Below, in pieces: positions 52,366-57,173 of a stretch of DNA of 57,173 nt. The translations under genes were made by a program, and so were the position numbers. The stretch is from Rhodospirillales bacterium (GTDB lineage: Bacteria > Pseudomonadota > Alphaproteobacteria > Rhodospirillales > JASLQF01), in contig JASLQF010000051.1 of assembly GCA_030744625.1 (NCBI GenBank), positions 1-57,173 on the forward strand, in the 5' to 3' direction. The notes beneath the pieces are model-generated. The model did no database searches, was not told the origin of the DNA, and worked only from the letters and a program-made list of their open reading frames with translations. Position 1 is the stretch's first letter; the number at the start of each line of letters is the position of its first letter.

Positions 52366-52890
52366 ATGGCGGACGACGCCGATAATCAAGTGCCGGTTCC
52401 CGGCAGGAGGATGTCCCTGGCTCCCTTATGGCTGGGAATCACGTTCGTCGGCGTGGTGATCATCTCCCTGCCCTCGGTGATGCTCGTATTCTTCGGCATG
52501 ATGCCATCCCTGGTCGCCGCCATCATCGACCGGTCGCCCCAGCGATATTCGACGTTTTGCGTGGGGGGCATGAATTTCTGTGGCGTTTTCCCGTATTTGC
52601 TGGACCTGTGGGCAGGTCCCGCCGACATCTCTTCCGCCGCCGATATCTTCACCGACGTCTTCGCCATCATGCTCATGTACAGCGCCGCGGGGTTCGGCTG
52701 GTTGATTTTCCTCGCCTTGCCCCCGGTCGTCGTTCTCGTGAGCCAGGCCATGGCGCAGCAACGCGCCGCCCAGTGCCGGGAACTTCAGAGGGGATTGATC
52801 GAGGAATGGGGCGAAGACGTCGCCCATCCCGAGGAGGAACTGGGCGTCGTGGCGAGCCAACCCACGGAACAGGCCCAGGCTCCGGCCTAG
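52366..52890 (+). CDS. Small membrane protein, partner of the pseudokinase gene
   Basis: This 174-residue protein has two to three hydrophobic segments (about 20-53 and 85-125), a Cys-containing loop between them (FCVGGMNFCGVF) and a hydrophilic, acidic C-terminus. AGGAGAG precedes the ATG, and the 18-base gap to the pseudokinase gene suggests one operon and possibly a membrane complex. I do not recognise the family. Confidence 0.7.
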   Translation: MADDADNQVPVPGRRMSLAPLWLGITFVGVVIISLPSVMLVFFGMMPSLVAAIIDRSPQRYSTFCVGGMNFCGVFPYLLDLWAGPADISSAADIFTDVFAIMLMYSAAGFGWLIFLALPPVVVLVSQAMAQQRAAQCRELQRGLIEEWGEDVAHPEEELGVVASQPTEQAQAPA

Positions 52891-52914
52891 AACTCCCGTT
52901 TTTCCGGCCAAACG

Positions 52915-52942
52915 AAAAAACCGGGCTCGCAAGGAGCCCGGT
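52915..52942 (-). terminator. Intrinsic terminator of rpoH
   Basis: On the - strand, CCGGGCTC and GAGCCCGG form an 8-bp stem with a 5-base loop followed by six T residues (A-run 52915-52920 on the + strand). It lies about 58 bases past the rpoH stop. It may also hold back + strand transcription from the pseudokinase operon. Confidence 0.9.
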
Positions 52943-53000
52943 AAATGTCGTGTCGCGGCGCCGGTGGGGCCGTACCGCCGGCTTCGGGGAGAGAGGGGCG

Positions 53001-53885
53001 TCAGTAAGCGGCCTGTTGCGCGATGACGGCGTTCTTCACCGAGCGCTGAACCTTCTCGAAAGCGCGCACCTCGATCTGGCGCACCCGTTCGCGCGATATC
53101 CCGTATCGTTCGCTCAGATTCTGCAAGGTGCTCGGGGCGTCCTTGAGCCGGCGTTCCCCCAGGATAAGGCGCTCGCGCTCGGACAGCCCCTTCATGGCGC
53201 GGACCAGCATTTGGCGTCGATTGTTCAATTCCTCTCCGTCGCCGAGGCGCTTCTCCTGATCATCTTCCTCGTCGACCAGCCAGTCCTGCCATTCGTCTTC
53301 CGTCTCGTCGCGAACCCGGGCGTTCAGGGAGTGATCGGGCGTCGACAGGCGGCGGTTCATGTTGACGACCTCCTCCTCCGAGACCTTCAGCTGTTCGGCG
53401 ATTCGATTGACCATCTCCGGCGAAAGGTCCCCTTCATCGAGCGCCCGCATCTGACCCTTGAGTTTGCGCAGATTGAAAAACAGCTTCTTTTGCGCGGCCG
53501 TCGTCCCGATCTTCACGAGCGACCAGGAATGCAGGATGTATTCCTGGATGGCGGCGCGTATCCACCACATGGCGTAGGTCGACAAACGGAACCCGCGGGT
53601 CGGATCGAAGCGCTTGATGGCCTGCATCATGCCGACGTTGCCTTCCGAGATCAGCTCGCCAAGCGGCAGACCGTATCCCCGGTAACCCATGGCGATCTTC
53701 GCCACCAGCCGCAGATGGCTGGTCACCAGCTTGTGGGCGGAATTGTAATCCTCTCGCTGGCGCCAGTTTTCGGCCAGCCGGATTTCCTCGTCCGCCTCGA
53801 GCATTGGATACGCGCGGATCTCGCGAAGGTACCGCGACAGGTTCCCTTCCGGGGTCAATTCGATGGTCATTGGAATTGCGGACAT
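53001..53885 (-). CDS. rpoH: RNA polymerase sigma factor RpoH (sigma-32)
   Basis: The 294-residue sigma factor has region 2 (AHKLVTSHLRLVAKIAMGYR, RGFRLSTYAMWWIRAAIQEY), the RpoH box QKKLFFNLRKLKGQ, and region 4 with ERLILGERRL and YGISRERVRQIEVRAFEKVQ. It directs transcription of heat-shock genes. I start at ATG 53885 (MSAIP, typical of alphaproteobacterial RpoH); a TTG at 53903 is in frame. It is preceded by a sigma-70 promoter and followed by a strong terminator. Downstream of rluD, as commonly seen in this class. Confidence 0.96.
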   Translation of the reverse strand: MSAIPMTIELTPEGNLSRYLREIRAYPMLEADEEIRLAENWRQREDYNSAHKLVTSHLRLVAKIAMGYRGYGLPLGELISEGNVGMMQAIKRFDPTRGFRLSTYAMWWIRAAIQEYILHSWSLVKIGTTAAQKKLFFNLRKLKGQMRALDEGDLSPEMVNRIAEQLKVSEEEVVNMNRRLSTPDHSLNARVRDETEDEWQDWLVDEEDDQEKRLGDGEELNNRRQMLVRAMKGLSERERLILGERRLKDAPSTLQNLSERYGISRERVRQIEVRAFEKVQRSVKNAVIAQQAAY

Positions 53886-53934
53886 CTTATTCTTGTGCTC
53901 CAACTCGGGATCGCCAAATCCTCAATGTCGGACC

Positions 53935-53964
53935 ACTATAGGCAGCTGGAAATTTTTGGGTCAA
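53935..53964 (-). promoter_or_regulatory. Sigma-70-type promoter of rpoH
   Basis: On the - strand TTGACC (53964-53959) and TATAGT (53940-53935) are 18 bases apart, with the ATG 50 bases beyond the -10. It gives rpoH its own start in the 94-base gap after rluD. Confidence 0.7.
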
Positions 53965-53979
53965 TAATGCCTAAGTCTA

Positions 53980-55002
53980 CTACCGACGTACTAAATTATG
54001 ATGAACTGCTTCTAATTCTCTTATTAAGCATATGATATCATGTGGTAAATCAACACAGAATGAAATTCTCGATTTCCTAGACGGATGGACGAACCCGATT
54101 AGACGGGCGTTCAAGGCTTGGCGATTCAGGGTCGGAATCACGGCGTTTCGGGGGCCCGGCAAGAGGCCGGCGCGGCGCCGCCGCGCACCTCCGTAGAGGG
54201 GGTCGCCGATCACCGGATGGCCGATGGCCGCCATGTGGACCCGTATCTGGTGGGTGCGTCCGCTGGCCAGGCGGCACTCGACCAGGCTGGCCAGCGAACC
54301 GAAGGTGCGCGTCACCGCGTAGCGGGTGAGCGCCGCCTTCCCTCCCTTGGGCACCACCGCCATTTTCTTGCGGTTGGCCGGGCTGCGCCCGATGTTGCCG
54401 GCGATCTCGCCACGCCGCGGGCTGGGCGCCCCCCATACCACCGCGTCATACACCCGATCGATGGTCCGTTCAGCCAGTTGCCGGGACAAAGAGCGGTGCG
54501 CGGCGTCGTTCTTGGCCACCACCATGAGGCCGCTGGTGTCCTTGTCGAGGCGATGCACTATACCGGGGCGGGCGATTCCCCCGATTCCTGACAGGCTGTC
54601 GCCGCAATGGGCGATGAGCGCATTGACCAGGGTGCGGTCGGGATTGCCCGGCGCCGGATGCACGACGAGGCCGGCCGGCTTGTCGACGACGATGAGGTCG
54701 TCGTCCTCGTAGACCACGGAAAGCTCCATGGCCTGGGCGGCGGGCGCCGCCGGCGCGGCCTCGGGCACGGCGACGGCAAAGACTTCCCCGGCCCGCACGC
54801 GGGTATCGGCAGCCAGCGACGGCAATTTTCCGCCACCCCTGTCCCGGCCCCGCCGCCTGACGTGCCCGGCCGCGATGAGACCCTTCAGCCGGGTGCGGGA
54901 CAGCGCCGGCAGGGCGTCGGCCAGCAGCCTGTCGAGCCGCGCCCCGGCCTTGTCCTCGGGCACCGGAACGGTATATGTGGAAGCGCTGGGCATTTCGCTC
55001 AT
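53980..55002 (-). CDS. rluD: 23S rRNA pseudouridine synthase, RluD type
   Basis: This 340-residue protein has an N-terminal S4 domain (LDRLLADALPALSRTRLKGL), then the RluA-family catalytic loop with Asp in GIVHRLDKDTSGLMVVAK, KPAGLVVHPAPGN and LASGRTHQIRVHMAAIGHP. It isomerises uridines in helix 69 of 23S rRNA if it is a true RluD. The last 25-30 codons are markedly richer in A and T than the rest and the tail (VHHNLVRR) is slightly extended. It runs leftward into rpoH and is divergent from the gene at 55026. Confidence 0.93.
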   Translation of the reverse strand: MSEMPSASTYTVPVPEDKAGARLDRLLADALPALSRTRLKGLIAAGHVRRRGRDRGGGKLPSLAADTRVRAGEVFAVAVPEAAPAAPAAQAMELSVVYEDDDLIVVDKPAGLVVHPAPGNPDRTLVNALIAHCGDSLSGIGGIARPGIVHRLDKDTSGLMVVAKNDAAHRSLSRQLAERTIDRVYDAVVWGAPSPRRGEIAGNIGRSPANRKKMAVVPKGGKAALTRYAVTRTFGSLASLVECRLASGRTHQIRVHMAAIGHPVIGDPLYGGARRRRAGLLPGPRNAVIPTLNRQALNARLIGFVHPSRKSRISFCVDLPHDIICLIRELEAVHHNLVRR

Positions 55003-55025
55003 GCGGGGAAGACTGGACCGGAATC

Positions 55026-55352
55026 ATGGCGGCACTCAAGGCCCTCGTCATCGCCATGGCCCTCCTCATCGTGGCCGGCATGGCCCTGATGGCCTGGGGC
55101 CTCTACGAGAAGGCGGCCGATCCCGGCTTCAAACCATTCGCCGGCGATGGCGAGGCGGCGGCGCCGCAAGCCTCCGTCCGCCCCTTCGGGCGCCTCGATC
55201 TCGACGTGCCCTCGGAGTGCTCCATCGTCGACAGCCGCCCCGAAGGAGACCGCCTGTACGTGCGCATCGGACCGCCCGGGCCGTGCGCGCGAATCGTCGT
55301 CATCGACATCGTCGTCGGACGGGTGCTGGGCACCGTCGCGGTATCGCCGTGA
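55026..55352 (+). CDS. Small single-pass membrane protein (DUF6476-like)
   Basis: This 108-residue protein has one N-terminal membrane helix (about 4-26) and a small periplasmic domain with FGRLDLDVPSECSIVDSRPE and CARIVVIDIVVGRVLGTV. From memory it resembles DUF6476 proteins found beside rluD in alphaproteobacteria; this is unverified. Its TGA overlaps the GTG of the JAMM gene (GTGA), implying coupled translation. The role is unknown. Confidence 0.75.
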   Translation: MAALKALVIAMALLIVAGMALMAWGLYEKAADPGFKPFAGDGEAAAPQASVRPFGRLDLDVPSECSIVDSRPEGDRLYVRIGPPGPCARIVVIDIVVGRVLGTVAVSP

Positions 55353-55795
55353 TCGGGCTGCCGCACCCTTTGTTGCTGCGCATCCGCGCCGCCGCCGAGG
55401 AGGCCTACCCGACGGAGTGCTGCGGCCTCCTGATCGGCCGCCGCGACCCACATGGCGACGTCGAGGTCACCGCCATCGAGCCCAGCCCCAACGTCGCCGC
55501 CACCGGTAACGACCGTTTCGAGGTCGACCCCAGGGTGCGCCTCGACGTCATGCGGGCGTTGGAGGGTGCGCCCGAGGGCATCGTCGGCCACTATCACTCC
55601 CATCCCGACCACCCGGCCGAGCCCTCGGCGCGCGACCTTGAGATGGCCTTCGAGCCCGACCTCGTTTGGGTGATCGCCGCCGTCGAAGGCGGGCGCGCCA
55701 CCGAGGTCAGGGCGCATGTTGTGGACGCCTCCGGCGATCGCTTCCACGAGCTCGAGGTGCAAACCGGAGAGCAGCGCGGAGACCAACAACTGTGA
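55349..55795 (+). CDS. JAMM/MPN+ (Mov34 family) metalloprotease
   Basis: This 148-residue protein has the JAMM zinc motif: a Glu in YPTECCGLLIG and HYHSHPDHPAEPSARD (H-x-H-P-x-S/D pattern ending in Asp). Bacterial members cleave isopeptide or peptide bonds of ubiquitin-like sulfur carriers in thiocarboxylate pathways, but no ThiS/MoaD-like gene is adjacent. It starts at GTG 55349, overlapping the preceding stop, and its TGA overlaps the GTG of the next gene, so three genes are translationally linked. Confidence 0.88.
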   Translation: MIGLPHPLLLRIRAAAEEAYPTECCGLLIGRRDPHGDVEVTAIEPSPNVAATGNDRFEVDPRVRLDVMRALEGAPEGIVGHYHSHPDHPAEPSARDLEMAFEPDLVWVIAAVEGGRATEVRAHVVDASGDRFHELEVQTGEQRGDQQL

Positions 55796-56859
55796 ATTTC
55801 TGTTCCGACAACACCACCGGGGCGTCGCCCGAAATACTCGCCGCCATCGCCGCCGCCAACGATGGCGCCGTCATGCCCTACGGCAACGACGACTATTCGC
55901 GCCGCGCCGAGCAAAGGATCGCGGCATTCTTCGAGTGCGAAGCCGACGTCTTCCTGCTGGCCACCGGCACGGCGGCCAACGCGCTGTGCCTTTCGGTGAT
56001 GACGCCGCCTTACGGCGCCGTCTTCTGCCATCCGGAATCCCACGTCAACGAGGACGAGTGCGGGGCGCCGGAGTTCTACTCGGGCGGCGCCAAGCTGGTG
56101 CCGCTGCCCGATCACGGCGGCAAGATCGCCGCCGACGACCTGGCCGCCGCGCTGGCCAGGCCCGACCACGGCGTGCACTCCGTGCAGAACGCCGCCGTAA
56201 GCATCACCCAGGCCAGCGAGGCGGGCACCCTCTATACCATCGCCGAAGTGCGCGCCATCGCCGAGGTGGCGCACGCGAGCGGCCTCAAGGTGCACATGGA
56301 CGGGGCGCGCCTCGCCAACGCGCTCGCCGCGCTGGGCTGCGCGCCGGCCGACCTGACCTGGCGCGCCGGGGTCGATGCACTCTCCTTCGGGGCCTCCAAG
56401 AACGGGGCGCTGGCCGCCGAGACCGCGGTACTGTTCGACCGTGAACTGGCCCAGACCTTCCCCTACCGGCGCAAGCGCGGCGGCCACCTGTTCTCCAAGA
56501 TGCGCTTCCTGGCCGTGCAGTTCGAGGCCTATCTGGAGGACGATCTGTGGCTCAGGAACGCGCGCCACGCCAACGCCATGGCGCGGCGCCTCGGCGACGG
56601 CCTGGCCGCCGTGCCCGGGGCGCGCCCGCGCCACGCCGTAGAGGCCAACGAGATATTCGTCTCCCTGCCCGAGCCGGTGATCGCCGGCCTCGAGGCCGAC
56701 GGCTTCCTCTTCTACCGCTGGCCGGGGGATGACCCGACCCTGTTGCGCCTGGTCACCGCCTTCAACACCCGGGAGGCCGACGTCGACGCCCTCGTCGCCC
56801 GGGCGCTCGGCCACGCCGGGGTGGACGTCGAACAGGGTACCGCCGGGCAAAACACTTGA
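55792..56859 (+). CDS. ltaE: Low-specificity L-threonine aldolase
   Basis: This 355-residue PLP enzyme begins FCSDNTTGASPEI, typical of the family, and has the cofactor lysine in SFGASKNGALAAE, plus HMDGARLANAL holding the Asp that pairs with the pyridine nitrogen. It cleaves L-threonine or allo-threonine to glycine and acetaldehyde. Start is GTG 55792 overlapping the JAMM stop. It ends the three-gene rightward unit and is followed by tRNA-Glu 41 bases later. Confidence 0.93.
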   Translation: MNFCSDNTTGASPEILAAIAAANDGAVMPYGNDDYSRRAEQRIAAFFECEADVFLLATGTAANALCLSVMTPPYGAVFCHPESHVNEDECGAPEFYSGGAKLVPLPDHGGKIAADDLAAALARPDHGVHSVQNAAVSITQASEAGTLYTIAEVRAIAEVAHASGLKVHMDGARLANALAALGCAPADLTWRAGVDALSFGASKNGALAAETAVLFDRELAQTFPYRRKRGGHLFSKMRFLAVQFEAYLEDDLWLRNARHANAMARRLGDGLAAVPGARPRHAVEANEIFVSLPEPVIAGLEADGFLFYRWPGDDPTLLRLVTAFNTREADVDALVARALGHAGVDVEQGTAGQNT

Positions 56860-56900
56860 TCGCCGCGAACACCATCGGCTAAGACAGAGAGGCGGCCAGC

Positions 56901-56976
56901 GTCCCCATCGTCTAGTGGCCTAGGACATCGGCCTCTCACGCCGAAAACGGGGGTTCGAGTCCCCCTGGGGACGCCA
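56901..56976 (+). tRNA. tRNA-Glu (anticodon CTC), CCA encoded
   Basis: The cloverleaf is complete: acceptor stem GTCCCCA/TGGGGAC, anticodon stem TCGGC/GCCGA around loop CTCTCAC (anticodon CTC at its centre), T-loop GGTTCGAGTCC, then G and encoded CCA. It reads GAG codons. Positions 56901-56976. Confidence 0.95.
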
Positions 56977-56990
56977 GCTATCTCTGGCGT
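56971..56990 (+). terminator. Stem-loop at the tRNA 3' end
   Basis: ACGCCAG and CTGGCGT (7-bp arms, 6-base loop) begin inside the tRNA 3' end and are followed by TACTATTATT. It may terminate tRNA transcription, or be part of an attachment site. Confidence 0.5.
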
Positions 56991-57173
56991 TACTATTATT
57001 CAATAAAATCATATATTTATGTTGCTTGAGCGCTGGGCCGCGTCCCACAAATATACCCCACATCCATACCCCACGTTTTTTGTTGAACTAATTGAAAATA
57101 ATTAATATATTTGAATAACTGGGGGAGGCTATTTTTGGAGATATTTCCAATGAATGTGCACCTTACCCCGAAG
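56977..57173. other. AT-rich flank after tRNA-Glu with direct repeats
   Basis: ATACCCCAC occurs at 57053-57061 and 57066-57074, 13 bases apart. The stretch is AT-rich and carries no gene that I can see; the window ends before any integrase could be recognised. A tRNA 3' end plus short direct repeats is a common integration site layout. Confidence 0.45.

Overview
The window is GC-rich DNA with tightly packed genes and looks like a Rhodospirillales-type alphaproteobacterial chromosome. The best evidence is the block at 46.9-56.9 kb: hisZ, purA, rpoH, rluD, a JAMM protease and a threonine aldolase. The alphaproteobacterial form of RpoH, a PopZ-type (DUF2497) C-terminal domain and two molybdenum hydroxylase operons agree with this. 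No CRISPR array, rRNA operon, intact insertion sequence or prophage is visible. One tRNA-Glu lies near the right end.

Layout. 0-9 kb: a response regulator fused to a metallo-beta-lactamase domain (cut by the window edge), a DAO-type oxidase, a proline-rich anchored protein, a divergent PNPOx/TetR pair with palindromic operators, a phytanoyl-CoA dioxygenase, an AGPS-like flavoprotein and a di-iron hydroxylase preceded by a perfect FNR/FixK-type box. 9-20 kb: a likely CoA-linked catabolic cluster (two related SDRs, tandem MDR reductases, enoyl-CoA hydratase, acyl-CoA ligase, GlcG/HbpS protein). It is interrupted by a PiT phosphate transporter with its PhoU-like partner, and it contains a DMT/EamA transporter fused to a PopZ-like C-terminus. 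20-31.8 kb: two molybdenum hydroxylase operons, one + strand (large-FAD-FeS) and one - strand (FeS-FAD-large), enclosing an amidohydrolase, an MBL protein, a DUF1989 protein and an MFS transporter; this could be a heterocycle catabolic island. 32-34.2 kb: a MetE-like methyltransferase and a MetF-like reductase, possibly for C1 or demethylation chemistry.

34.2-40.6 kb is the most irregular part. An AT-rich 620-bp gap carries five TGGG-N6-CCCA-type inverted repeats and a promoter placed so that the next gene, an orphan methyltransferase-like protein, would be leaderless. Then come a glutamate dehydrogenase, a decayed copy of that methyltransferase's 3' end, a gamma-glutamyltransferase, and a run of gene remnants: a LivF-type ATPase C-terminus and two decayed D-threonine aldolase/D-serine dehydratase-like copies. 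40.6-46.8 kb: an MBL hydrolase, a Tat-exported multicopper oxidase, a GFA protein, an enoyl-CoA hydratase, a second gamma-glutamyltransferase and a periplasmic DUF4136-like protein. 46.9-57.2 kb: the conserved core block, including a predicted tail-anchored pseudokinase with a membrane-protein partner, and ending in tRNA-Glu with direct repeats that suggest an integration site.

The strongest candidates for something undescribed are the transporter-PopZ fusion (16844-18535), the pseudokinase pair (50290-52890) and the TGGG-N6-CCCA cluster with its leaderless gene (34371-36299). All family assignments are from reading translated motifs; no database search was run.
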